Below, one piece after another: positions 41,479 to 52,496 of a stretch of DNA of 64,000 bases (the stretch's first letter is position 1; the number at the start of each line of letters is the position of its first letter). Made by a program: the position numbers and the translations under genes. The stretch spans positions 4,588,001 through 4,652,000 of the forward strand of contig OY751487.1 of NCBI GenBank assembly GCA_963565915.1. Reading direction: 5' to 3'. The notes beneath the pieces were generated by a model. It saw only the letters and a list, made by a program, of their open reading frames with translations, was not told the origin of the DNA and ran no database searches. The DNA is from Entoloma clypeatum (Eukaryota; Basidiomycota; Agaricomycetes; Agaricales; Entolomataceae).

Positions 41479-42242
41479 CTTCAAGTTCGGGCAATGGTTA
41501 AGGATGCCTGAAACCCGTGCGAGGTTTGGCTGCTTGGTGGATCCATAGATGTGAGGGGTAGAATGCAGTACAATAGCCTCCATCTTCTGTAGCTACAGTA
41601 ACATACGGTATATGAGAGGCGGAACTCTGTTATTTGCAAGCAGACACTTACCACAACCGGCTTGCGGGGTCGTCGATTATCATCAACAGTAGGGGCTGTG
41701 GAGAACACCAGATTGTCGTTAATCTCAACCTCATGCAAGGAATGGCATTTCAGGAGAGTAGGCCAAACATTATCAATGGAGATCGGAGAATGGTTGCAGG
41801 ACCATGAGAAGGAGGACAGGGCGGACATCTTCGTTAGAGCTGAGACAAGATAACGTTCCTGTTTGTCATGCAGACCAAGCTCGTCATCGGTGGATTCGAG
41901 ATCGGTGTCCGACAATAGGATGCCTGGAGGAACAATCTCTGGATCTGTACTCCTCTCATCCATGATCTCGAGTTTCCTGACGTTCCTGGAAAGGGGGCGG
42001 TTCATGATCAAATGATTCCAGACGCTGATTGAGCTGACTCTGCAATGGATGGCACAATAATTGAAATGTTGAGGGAAGATGATGTCGTGCATCCTGTGAC
42101 AAGAGAGCGCGAAAGTGAGAGGATCAGCTTTTGATTCAACATGAAAGATGATAGAATCGAGGACTTTGGTCGGTTGACGTGTGATTGTGCGATGTGAAGG
42201 CGCAAGCCCAACAAAAGGTTTGACAATCGTGAGCAGGTGCAA
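41479..42242 (-). pseudogene. F-box/LRR protein gene, 5' exons
   Basis: Two minus-strand exons: 42242-41652 and 41586-41479, intron 65 nt (GTAAGT...CTACAG). The first encodes an F-box-like segment (KVLDSIIFHVESKADPLTF, ALSCHRMHDIIFPQHFNY) and then LRR-like text (SISVWNHLIMNRPLSRNVRK, SALTKMSALSSFSW, LKCHSLHEVEIN). The second (LARVSGILNHCPNLK) ends at donor GTATGAAC, in the intron now holding E2. Exons a, b and the 34383 exon all join in phase 0. No in-frame ATG precedes the F-box region after the upstream TAG; the position where a start is expected reads TTG here and in the copy at 58072. It is split over more than 22 kb, hence a pseudogene. Confidence 0.72.
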
Positions 42243-42568
42243 CGAGAGCTTGTGTAACTATGCTACAGAGGGTTTATATAGGTACTGACTATAGGCGGTA
42301 GGGGATGAGTCAGTACTGCGGAAGGCAGTGCGCATGAGTAAGGCAACTGCGGAAGGCTATGTACAATGAGTAAGCTGACTGTGGAAAGCGAGTCAGTGCA
42401 GGAGCGAAGTATACTAAAGGGGATGACGAAGTAAGGTAGTGAGTCAGACTGGGAATTGAAGGTTGTGAAAGTAGACATTAGACATAGTAAGTTCGTAAGA
42501 GGGCGCCGCGTTCGGATGATAGGTAAAAGATATGACGTGGTCCTCATACCGTAGAGTCTGTAACAGGT
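42243..42568 (-). promoter_or_regulatory. LTR-like promoter segment upstream of the F-box/LRR gene
   Basis: On the minus strand it begins TGTTACAGACTC and contains TATATAAACCCTCTGTAG (near 42258-42280) just before the F-box coding text. The whole segment reappears at 57749-58070, and a diverged version lies at about 58418-58600 directly upstream of gypsy F gag. It therefore looks like the U3 region of an LTR of the gypsy F family serving as promoter of a host-type gene. Transcription is not shown by sequence alone. Confidence 0.55.
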
Positions 42569-43042
42569 TTGTGGTCTTGGAAAGAGCCTGATCGTCACTG
42601 ACAGCAGCAGCCCACCATGAAAGAGTCATGATGACAAGTGCCATACCCAATGGACCACCTTCCAACAGCTCGCTCCAGTCACCGTCAACCGGAACCTCTC
42701 GACTGAGGGGATCACCTTCCCTCCACAATGGCTGCATCTCCACCCACCAGGATCACCACACAGCACCGAATTTGGCTGCATTGGATATGGTGGGTAGTCT
42801 CTCCACCAAGCGATGGTGTTTAAATTACCATGCAACCTCCTCAGGGCGCCCAGTCATCGGCAATTCCTGAGGGAGCATGCCATGACTCAATAAGAAAAAA
42901 GCATGGGAGAAGGTGACTGGAACTTACGCCCTTGTCTGGCTCCATAGACTTGAACCTGACCCAGATCTTGACCAGACTCAGCCAATGTGGGTGTTGAGAG
43001 ACACCATGGAAGTGTTTCAGCCATAACTTATACCACGAGGAC
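42569..43042 (-). pseudogene. Fragment of an unrecognised Agaricomycete-type gene
   Basis: Minus-strand text with intron-like gaps: WLSLVKIWVRFKSMEPDKG, a GTAAGT...CCTCAG interval, LVERLPTISNAAKFGAVW, then WWVEMQPLWREGDPLSREVP and LLEGGPLGMALVIMTLSWW. TAA and TGA stops interrupt it. The downstream side ends at the TGTTACAG boundary of the LTR-like segment. I do not know the function. The 3' end of LINE B must lie at its right edge, but no poly-A tract marks the boundary. Confidence 0.4.
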
Positions 43043-46000
43043 CTACGTACACATGAAGAACAAGCAGCGCAAAGCTCCGTCGAGCTGATAAGTCCTCGCG
43101 CCAGGACGGGGGAGTCTGTTATAAACAAACACGTTAGTATGTGCAATACAAGAGCACACCAACCTTGTGAAGTTGGCCGATGGCGGCGCTGGGGGGTGTC
43201 TGCACCCTACCCACCAAAGAAGCGCCTGTGCGGTTCTTACCCTTCGATCATGTTCGCTTGCCAGAGGGGCTGCACCCCTTTGTACCCAGCGTGCTACCAC
43301 ACGACTACCGCCAACGGTTGTGTTGGGCATTGGACGATCCCTAAAGGCAAAGGCCCCTGGGTTATCCATAATGAATTTCCCAAAGACGTCCCATGTGGGA
43401 GTGTTCCTCAAGAAGGTGGGCATGTCTGGGGGCCTGGTGGGGTGGTGCAGACATTTGTAGAAAATGTGGGCGAAGTCCTCGATGGACCCTGATCCACAGG
43501 CGCATTGTTCAATCTTGTCACCAATATTGAACCTAAGTCTATAGTGGCCAATTGGGGCATGGCTGGTGAGGCCACGGACCATTTGAGCTGTGAGAGATTT
43601 TAAGCCATGTGCCGCCCTTGAGGTGGGACGGTTTCATTCTTTTGGCCTGAGCGTGGTCTTGGTGTCTGACGCATGACCTCGGGAATTGGTAGTGATGGCC
43701 AACATACTTGGGGGACTGATACAGGTTGTTCCTGTCACCTAGCATGTCGTCCGTGAATTTTTTCGTGTTGAAATTGAGGGATCTGGAGGCCGACTCACCA
43801 CACTCAATGTGTATCGAGGAGGCGAGGTCGTGCACTGCACGATGGGGTTCGAAGCCATGGTCCGAGCAATCAGGGACATGATGGAAGAAGACCTTGGATT
43901 TCAGACCTGGTTCCTCAAACCAAGGGACCAAGTTACTGATGATAGCGAGTGCAGTTGCCTGCGAGGAGTGGAGGCCCGGGTCTGTGGCGCGCCGAATGGC
44001 GTTAACAGAGTTGGTGAAGATGTGGATTTCTTCCAGTTGAGAGAGTCCTCCTAGCAGAGTGACCAGGTTGGAGAACCCATGTCCTATTGCTAAGGTTTCA
44101 GTGTCGTCAGAGACTGTGAGGCCACCAGCTGCCCAGTCTTTGTTGATGGAGTACCCCATGTGCCAGGTTTTCCAAGCTGCAACAGCTTGATGGCCCGACA
44201 CAAGGGAGGGAACGGCCGCGTCGGTGACAATGATGGCGGATTTGTTAGAGCAGATGTTGGCATCGAACAACTTGTTAAGGGTGATGAGGCATAACTTCCT
44301 GGCGTGATGTCGTGGATGATGCGGTCAGTAAATCGGTTGAGGACCCGTTTTCCTGGCTCGTTGTAGTTATTGAAGGGTGATAAGGGGACAGTCACATTTG
44401 CATGGTATGCCCAGATATCAACGAGGGGGGATTGAAGATTATACATAAATTCCGGGGAGTACCATGGTCGCTTTGAGGGATCTTCCTCATCGCAGACCAT
44501 GACGGTCATGTGTCGTGGTGCAAGAGAGTGCATGTGGACACGGTTTCTGCAGGAGAGCTTCTTTAGGTGCAGATGCACCGGAGGCAAGCCGGCAAGGGAT
44601 TTGGCCGCCCCTGTGGGGGTGGTACGGAAGGCTCCCAGGATCCACAGGGCTGCGCGCCTCTGGACTCTGGAGATAGACTTGATGACACCCTTATTACAGG
44701 CGCCGTTGAAGTTCCATAGATTGGCACCATATAGAGCGATCGGTAGAATACACGATCAGTATAGGGTGCGTTTGTGTTTGGGTGTGAGTCCGCGGACTGA
44801 GTTCCCCAGAGATAGTAAGGCTCCTGTTGTGGAGAATGCCTTAGTGGCGTACCGTTTTGCATGCTCAGTGAAGAGAAGCTTGCGGTTGAAGAAGAACCCC
44901 AGGTACCTCCAGAAGGTCTTGGGGACAAGAGGGGAGTCGCCGGTGAAGGGCGCATATCCTAGGTCAACCGGGGGGTTATCGTCGCCATTCTTCCTGGAAA
45001 AATGGAACGCCTCCGATTTAGAGTGTTTGAGGACAAGCCCAAGGGCTGAAGTCAGCTCAAACAGACATTTGTATGCCTTTTTTAGTTTGGCAAGGTTTTC
45101 TTTCCACATCTCGGACTGGATTATGATGGTCCCGTCATCCACATAGGAAATGAGGCTAGCCTGCGATTGTTCGGCATGAAACACATACATCAGCGGGGCG
45201 AGGTATATGGATGATAGCACGGGGGAGAGGGCAGAGCCCTGACCTATGCCAATGTCCACGGAGAAAAGGTCTGAGAGGTCGTCCTCCCAGGTGTATTGAG
45301 TCTGTCTCCCTATTAGGTAGTTGGAGAAGAAGTCCACGACAGTGTCGGGGAACCCCATCCTATCTAATATGAGCGTGATGACCGAGTGGTTTAGAGAGGG
45401 AAAGTATTGTGCCAAGTCAATGGCAACAACACTGGTCTTGAGTTTCCTTGACCACCCCACACGAATGAGGTGGGTGAGGAATTGTCCGGCATCTTCAGTG
45501 GAGTTCTGTCGAACCCCTCCGAATTGTCCTGGGTGAAGCAGACCGTAGCGGGCGAGTTCCCATTGCAGTCTGTTAGCGATAGCTTTCTCAAATAGTTTGC
45601 CCAGGGTGTTTAGGAGCACAATGGGGCGAAACGCTTTGGGAACGTCATACACCGGCTTATTCAGTTTAGGAATAATGATGGTCATTGAGACTTTGAATGT
45701 GTCAGGCCAGAACCCTGCCAAGAGGCAAGCGTTCAGGATCCAGACGAACAGCTTCAAGATATGCTCATGTGCGATCAGGCACTTGAGGTGAGACCATGTA
45801 AGCTGATCGGGGCCAGGGGCAGACCAGCTGGAACAGCCGGCCAGGGCCTGGATGACCTCTTGCGATGAAAATGGAACCCAAGTCCTTTTGGGCTGAGGTT
45901 CGAGGGCACTGCGCAGCCTGTCAGGGTCGACAGGGCGCGTTTTGGCAGACTGAAAGGACTTGTGAAATGCCTCACAAGTCTCGGCGGTCGTGGAGCAGGG

Positions 46001-47194
46001 CTCGCCTTCAAAAATAATAGCCTCAGGAGAGGCATTCTTTCGTGGGCCGACCCATGACATAAGGTCCCAGGGACGCTTGTTTTTGTTGGAGACTTCGTCG
46101 ATTTTCTTGTCAAAGAAGTTCCGTTTGGCGGTGCGAATGATTTTGTGCATGTCGCGCCAGTCTTGGTCTGTCTTACCTGAGTTGGAGTAGGTGCACCACC
46201 CGGCCTTGCAGTCCTTATCCCACCAGCCCTTCAACTGGAATGAGTCCCGGGGAGAGCGAGAGAATTTGGTCCACTCAGCCAGGATGAGCTCCTGTACCTT
46301 CTGGGTAATACTAGTGATGTCCTCCCTGGAGGCCGTAGCCAGGATAGGGATGGAGGACATGGATTCTGTGAGTGCAGACAGGAAATGAGTTTCCTCTTCC
46401 GAGTCTGGGACTATATGGTAGTGTTCCTTCGCGTCAATGAGGGGGGATCTGAGGAGGGTGATGATCGAGCAGTGGTCCGACTCGTCTGGGCTCCCAAGTT
46501 TAATGATTGAGTCTTTGTCTGTGTTAGGGAGAAAAACCAGATCGATGATGGACGGGGCATTGTTATTCTTAGGGAAGTGGGTGAACCCAGTCCTATGATG
46601 AACAAGACCATGCGAGAATGCGAAGTCTGAGAGGAGAGACACATTATGGTTGTGGTGCACCACTTCGGGGTCCCATAACGGTGAGGGGCAATTAAAATCG
46701 CCACCTATGTACCAAATAGGAGGAAGGGATGTTCCAAGAGTGGCAAGGACACATATGGCTGTGTCCTGCATGTCCGAGTAGGCATTAATCAAGTTGATCT
46801 GTCCCTCAGGGATAGACATTGAAAGGAGGTTGACATCCCAGTGGCGGATAATGTCTGAGTGAAGTTTAGGTTTCATGGCGGAGCGCCGCCTGTGCACATA
46901 AACAATGGCGCGGGGTCGCAGATCCTCATCAAGATTAGATGGGTGGAGGACAGGCTCCGAGTGGTGGAGGCACATCCAGTCAGGGTGATTCGGCGGACCC
47001 ACAAGGGGCTCGCCATCTTTACTCATCATGGAGGCGACATGTCTTATGGTAGCCCATGGGGGCTCTTGCACGAAGATGATGTTGAGGTTATCTTTTTGTT
47101 GCTCTAACATCATGGACAAGAGAACACTCTTTCGGTAAACGTTCTGGGAGCGAATGTGCAAACCCTCATATTTATTCATAGTTGTACCTAACAT
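43043..47194 (-). pseudogene. LINE B ORF2: endonuclease, RT, RNase H
   Basis: ATG at 47194, open for 812 codons to a TGA at 44756 (TLY-stop-SCILP, Arg expected). The AP-endonuclease has IIFVQEPPW, WYIGGDFNCPSPLWD and GSPDESDHCSI. RT has WSAPGPDQLTWSHLKC, AFRPIVLLNTLGKLFEKAI, VVAIDLAQYFPSLNH, GIGQGSALSPVLSSIYLAPL and catalytic YVDDGTIII (near 45135). RNase H-like text follows at 44270-43600 after a frame change near 44275, then another near 43590, and a C-terminal CCHC motif (CACGSGSIEDFAHIFYKC). Architecture suits a fungal Tad-like LINE. ORF1 lies directly upstream. Confidence 0.9.
47188..47194 (-). promoter_or_regulatory. ORF1 stop / ORF2 start overlap of LINE B
   Basis: On the minus strand ATGTTAG contains the ORF2 start (ATG) and the ORF1 stop (TAG) within seven bases, in different frames. 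Some two-ORF LINEs translate ORF2 by termination-reinitiation at such overlaps. Whether that happens here is inference. Confidence 0.6.
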
Positions 47195-49386
47195 ATATCT
47201 AGGTCTGATTGAATGCGGTGATTGTCTCGGTCAGCTGGACGAGGACTGGGATTAGATTCAAAGAAGTGGGTGAAATCCGCACTTACGTTTGCTTCTTGGT
47301 AACGGCGCCAGATCCAATCAGGATTGAACCGGCTTTTCCAGTATTTGCATATGCGATCGTCTGCACGGTGGTTACCTTTGCAGTTGATGCAGCGACCTGC
47401 ATGTTCACATTCCTTCCCATCTGGGGTGGGGGGGACTGGGGGGTTTCCCTTGGCGTTCCCGCGGCAGCAGGAGGCAAGGGCGCGGTGAAATTCGACGGTG
47501 TGGGGTTCACCGCAGATGGGGCAGAGTTTGCTCTTGAGTGGGCAGATCCGAGCGTTGGACGGATGGCTGAATCGCCAGCAGTGGTTGCATTGAGGCACTC
47601 CAACGTGCTTCTCAGCGGGGTTTAGAACGAGTCGGTAGGGTCCATACATGAAGACCTTTCCGGCGAGGTTCTTGAGAACGAGACCCCCTCGGGAGTCTTC
47701 GATGTCGAACCAGATGGTCCCGGTGCTAGATGACGGGGAGTTTCTGGCAAGGCGGGGCTTCGAGTTCTCATAGTATGAGAAGTCGCGAGCAAAGGGGGCA
47801 GACGACATGATGTCGGCGACCTGGCTCTCCGAGAGGGGAACGAGGTGGCCGGACTTTGGGTCATGTTGCAGGGTGAGGCCGTAGTACGGGAAGTCGCAGA
47901 TTTTGAGGCTCAATTTGGAGGTGGGTACCTCTACTCGAAGCTCAGTGTCAGGGGCCGATTGAGCGCTAGCGGCGAGCTTGGACTCGAAAAGGTTTTGGAA
48001 AATTTTGAGGTCGTCCTCGTCGGGGACTTCGTCAGTCATCAGGGAGAGACCCCCTCAGTTCGACTCAACAGAAGTGATGTGGATTGTCCTTTTTGCGTTG
48101 CCCAGATGGCCGTTGATCTGGGTGAAGATGGTCTCCACTGCCCACAGGAAGGGGGGGGAGGTGTAAACGGAGACGGACTTACGGGACCGTCCTGACGTGG
48201 TGAACCGCTTCTGCTCCTTTCAGCGAGCCTGGGAAGCAGAGGGCGAGGAGGGCCTGATAGCAGCCGTGGCTTGCTGTAAGGCAATAGTGGTGGTGGCAGG
48301 AAACATTTTGGCCATAGGGACCAGGGTTTCCTGCTGCGACTCAGCAGCAGATTTGTGTTTTCTAGACGCAGTGGTCCAGGGTTGGGCTGCAGCTACGACG
48401 GCGGGTGGAGGAGCCCACGCTGAGCCTGCAAGGCCAGAGGGTTGTTGCTTCACCGGGGGCGGAGGGACAGGGTGGGATAGGAGCTTGGCCTTCTCACGAG
48501 CGAGGTGGCCAGACGCTCCAGCTGATGCAGACATGCGGGGTGTGGGTTTAGCTGTCTTCTTGAAGGAAGGTAGCTTCTTAGGGGGCGGCAGAGGTTTGGG
48601 ATCCTTCGCCGCGACAATGTTTTCAGGAGCAGACGTGAACACTGACACCCCAGGGATCTTGACGAGGCAATCAATTAAGATGCCCAGTCCAATGAGACAA
48701 ACGCCGGAGGGGTCATCCCCTGCAGCATATTTGGTGAGCGCTCCGACATCCGCAAGGGTGTGGATGAGGGAGGCTGTAGCGGTGCAGAGCTGGTCTGCAG
48801 TGGATTGGTCAACAGACCGGTGTTGGGATGCGGTCCAAGTGACAAAATCCCAAATGGAGGCAACGGAGGCGAGGGCGGCGTTGAAGTCAGACGACAATGT
48901 GTCTGCGGTGCCTTGCAGCATGCAGGGGCCCGCATGTTTGCTGTTGTAGCCTAGGGTTTCCGGCATGCTAGGGGCATCAATGGTCATAGGAACGTCGATG
49001 CGAGCAGCAGGGGCAGGGGAGGGGGGGCGATCCGCGTTGTTGGAGTCGTCTGAGGAGGGGGATGGAGGGCAAGGGGTGGCAGACCCAGCGGATCCCATGG
49101 AGATGTTGCTGTCTTTGGGAGAGGGAGGACAAGCGGAGGGTGCATTTTTCTTGTATCAGCCACCAGGGGGGCCGACAGGAGCAAGGGTGGGAGGCGGTGC
49201 AGCAGCGGCCATGGCGGCTACTGTGGACGCGGTGGAGTATGGACCTGTCATGGACGAGGCTCCCACAGGTACAGTGGGGGTCGCAGACCAGTCGGATTTC
49301 TGGGATGTGGACGACCTCGTTTGTGGAGGAGGTCTTGGGTTGTCAGAGGGGATCGCAGCCGATCTGGGGATCGGCTTTGGAGCCAT
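47188..49386 (-). pseudogene. LINE B ORF1, nucleic-acid-binding protein with zinc knuckles
   Basis: One unbroken frame from ATG at 49386 to TAG at 47188 except for TGA near 49156, 48220 and 48056. The N-terminal third is Pro/Ser/Ala-rich (low complexity). The C-terminal part (ATG near 48039) carries three Cys/His clusters (CNHCWRFSHPSNARIC, CPICGEPHTVEFH, CINCKGNHRADDRIC), the arrangement of LINE ORF1 proteins that coat element RNA. Since all breaks are TGA with no frameshift, deamination at CGA is the likeliest cause. The true start may lie further 5'. Confidence 0.85.
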
Positions 49387-49559
49387 GTTGGGGTGAGTCG
49401 AGTGTTTCGCCTAGGGGAGCGATAGCAAGAGGATCGGAGGGTATGATGGAGCGGGGGGGCTCAACAATGAGAGAGATTGCGACCAGGATGTGGCTGTGCA
49501 CATCGTGGTAACAAGTCAAGAAGCAGTGTCTCTCACACATCTTCAAGTTTGTCCAAGTC

Positions 49560-50534
49560 AAGGATGCACTCACCAAACGACAAGATGCAAAAGTCGAGGA
49601 AAGGATCAAGGAACAAATCCTTGTAATTGTCCTCGAGGTACTGCTCATAAGTGTTCCCTCCAAGGTCAGTTCTGTGATGAATACTACATAGGACGACTGT
49701 CAGTTTAGACTGAATAGGGCAGATGTCATGTCCACCTACGCCAAACCATTCAGCTTGCCACCAAGATGAGGAACTGGTCCCCCAGCAAGAATAGTGACAT
49801 TCCAGCCCGTCTGCCGAGAGATGGATGCCGCTGTTGCCTCTAAGGTTCTTGGGAGCGAATCAATTGCGCTGCCGCAAGATCATCGGTCGGATTAAAACGA
49901 TCGACCGAGAGGAAGTGGACATACACTTGGAGCTCTGTAACGTCATTATTTCCAGATAAGCCTTTTGCCTTCATGACATGGCTATGTTCTTCAACACATT
50001 TCTTCATGTCTTTGGGGGTGGCCTCGTACCACTCCTGTATCTTGATATTTGTGAAGGTGAAGAGTTTCTGACGCTTTGTTCCTTCGGCGACACTGGACTT
50101 GTATGCCTCCCAGGCTTCTGCGACTTTGGGTTTCAACTCTGACTCCCACAGCAAGTTCTGATATGCCTGCCATGGTTGCACAAGTTTCGGTGCTGCACTC
50201 AATTTGAGGATCTCTCGTTTCCCCATCCTGGATGTGGCTGCACATGTATGGTTGTTAAACCAGTTGCGCACTTGCTGCGTGAAGGAATGTTCAACGATGA
50301 CGAGCAGAAATGAGCTACACGTAGTATGTACCTCACCACATTTTGTGTTCGCGATGTGAGTAGCTTGCTCTGGGTCGTCTTTTGCCTCTGCTAAATGCTC
50401 ATTGGTGGGCTCCTGAGGCCACTTCGCCAGGAATTCTCGGGGTGACCCCCCTTTTCTTTGGTATCAAGGTAAGCAGGAAGTAATCCTTCATGCCATTTTT
50501 TCACGCTGGTGTCAAAAATTGAACGTCTAGTCAT
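49560..50534 (-). pseudogene. Unrecognised multi-exon gene, broken
   Basis: Minus strand. ATG at 50534 (MTRRSIFDTSVKKWHEGLLP), a frame change in the G run near 50448-50454, FLAKWPQEPTNEHLAEAKDD, a GTGAGG...ACGCAG intron (about 50274-50336), then VRNWFNNHTCAATSRMGKRE and PWQAYQNLLWESELKPKVAE, and after another shift near 49840 text such as SRQTGWNVTILAGGPVPHLG. Proteins of this general look are frequent beside transposons in Agaricomycetes, but I cannot name a function. Two or more frameshifts suggest it no longer works. Confidence 0.45.
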
Positions 50535-50750
50535 GGAGAGGCAACGGAAAGTCAATGGCAGATACTCGAAACTTGAGAACTAGAACCCAGAGAAGCACCC
50601 TCCGCCGGCGTGTTCTTATGAACTAAATTTTATTTTAAAAATGGCACTAATTATTTTATGGCTCCACACTGACAACACATGGCCACAGGGTCTAATTCAA
50701 AGCTATTTAAATTTGTCTTGGTCGATCTACGATCTTTCTCTTAGACCATC

Positions 50751-51757
50751 ATGGTATCGCGACTGTCTGATCCCTCGTCTACTATGCCCTCTCGTCTTCC
50801 TCCGCCTGTTTCATATGGTACCCACCCGAATTATGGAACCGAGTGGCCTCCACCTGTCCCCCATCATACCCGCCCAACAATTTCCCCTCTCCAACTTCCC
50901 CCTCTTGCCGGTGTCACTGTCACAGCCAGTGCCACGATTTCACGTGATGGGGCCTTATCGGCTCACGCGACTATAACCCCTCACCCCAGCAGAGCGTTGA
51001 TGGCTTCTCCACCATCCCCTTCTGACGACTCAATGCAACAGACTATCAACGAAGTCGCATGCCACCTAGGTGGTCTTTCCCTAGATAGATCACCCAGGAA
51101 GCCCCGCAGAATTATCATCATCGACAATGATGATGATTCACCTCTTCTGAGCCCCCGCCCCCGCCCCAAATCCAGGAAGGTCGAGGCCGCCGATTGAAAC
51201 CACGATGAACTTCCAAGTTCCCGCTCTGTTGTGATTGCGAAATTGATAGCCCAGCAGGATGGTCAAATGAAACACATGGATTCCCGCTGCTCATCAACAG
51301 CGCCACTTGCCACCTGAACAAGTGGACCCTCGATCAGATCTGGACCATCTGGTGCGATATTATTGGCCACATTGAATTTTACTAATGTTATTCTTCCATG
51401 TCAGAATCCCCCGGTGTGATTGCCGTATGGTCACCTGCATGGCACCCTCCACACATTACGTCTCTGCAATGGGTCAGAAAATGGTATGTTGTTATAGAGG
51501 GACGACGTACCAGTGTTTTTTTTAATTGGTGCATTCTTTTTCTTTCCATAATTGTGTTTATTGAAATGGTTACGTTTAGGGGTTATGTAAAACAGCTTGT
51601 AGATGGTGTTCCTGGGAACAGTCACAAGTCTTTCTCCGCCGAATCTGATGCATATGCATATTATAATGGACACAAGGCATCTGGCATGGTCAAGGTTCAT
51701 CTTGCCCCTGGAGATAATCCAGCAGATTTTGTGCTGATTGCAACTGCTATGCAGTAA
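50751..51757 (+). pseudogene. RNase H1 N-terminal-domain (caulimovirus VI-like) protein gene
   Basis: A first segment from 50751 is Pro/Ser-rich (MVSRLSDPSSTMPSRLPPP) and ends at a TGA at 51195. The second segment (51398-51757) carries the recognisable domain: VRKWYVVIEGRRTSVFFNW, a 51-nt intron (51529-51579, GTGCATT...GTTTAG), then GYVKQLVDGVPGNSHKSFSA. The Trp-Tyr-Val...Gly-Arg...Gly-Val/Ser-Val-Phe...Trp and VxGxPGNSxKSF pattern is that of the small dsRNA/RNA-DNA hybrid binding domain found at the N-terminus of RNase H1. No RNase H catalytic domain follows. Whether the two segments belong to one gene is uncertain. Confidence 0.6.
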
Positions 51758-52496
51758 TTAGATTCTTGTCTCACTTGTACATAAAGCTATTGTCTTGGCT
51801 GTATGTACCTATGCAGTAATTAGATTCTTGTCTCGTTTGTCATAAAAACTTTGTGTCCGTTTCTTCACGGATGCCATCAAATTTCCACATGTGTTGGGTT
51901 GCATTTGAGATCACTGCGCGAGGGCCCACATGTAGGAAAAGTAATAAAGCTAATTGAAGTTGCACCCTCATGTCATGTACAACTCAGAATAAGTAAAGCC
52001 CACATGTAATCTGAGTCGGGAAAAGGAAACCCAACCAATCATGATGAAGCTAAACGAAGCTATCATCATGTCATACCTGTGTAGTTCAATAGGACTCAGA
52101 GTAAGTAAAATAGTACTAGCATGTACTTGAGATAGTCTTGTTGAGATAAGTACATTTATTTTTCCAAACTTACGGGTGCCGGTAAAGCATTGGTTACAAT
52201 TGATCACAATTGATCACAATTGACTGAAGGTAGTAAGTAGTAGTCATTGGCCAGGGGTTTAAATTTGATAAACCCTTGAGTACTTGAACCATGAGGCATG
52301 ATTACTAGAAGAATCTGGTTAGTACATCGGATCTTTGCAACAAGTCCTCGCAATGATCACAACCTTGTGTTGGATGCATGGAAAGGGTTCGTTAAATTTA
52401 GATGACGCACCTAACCTCAAGATATCCCATGCCATTTAAATAACAGGAGTCCCATATTCCGAGTCAGAGGCCTCCGAGTCGAGAACTTTCACTGGT
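51758..52496. other. Intergenic, AT-rich
   Basis: No convincing coding text. Contains a short direct/palindromic repeat (TTGATCACAA near 52199-52220) and a duplicated phrase (TGCAGTAATTAGATTCTTGT at 51751 and 51811). May include the left end of the KDZ element; I could not identify its terminal inverted repeat. Confidence 0.5.

Noticed and set aside
47209..49511. Large + strand frames opposite LINE B ORF1
   Set aside because: ORF1 has zinc knuckles on the minus strand; the + frames lack recognisable content.
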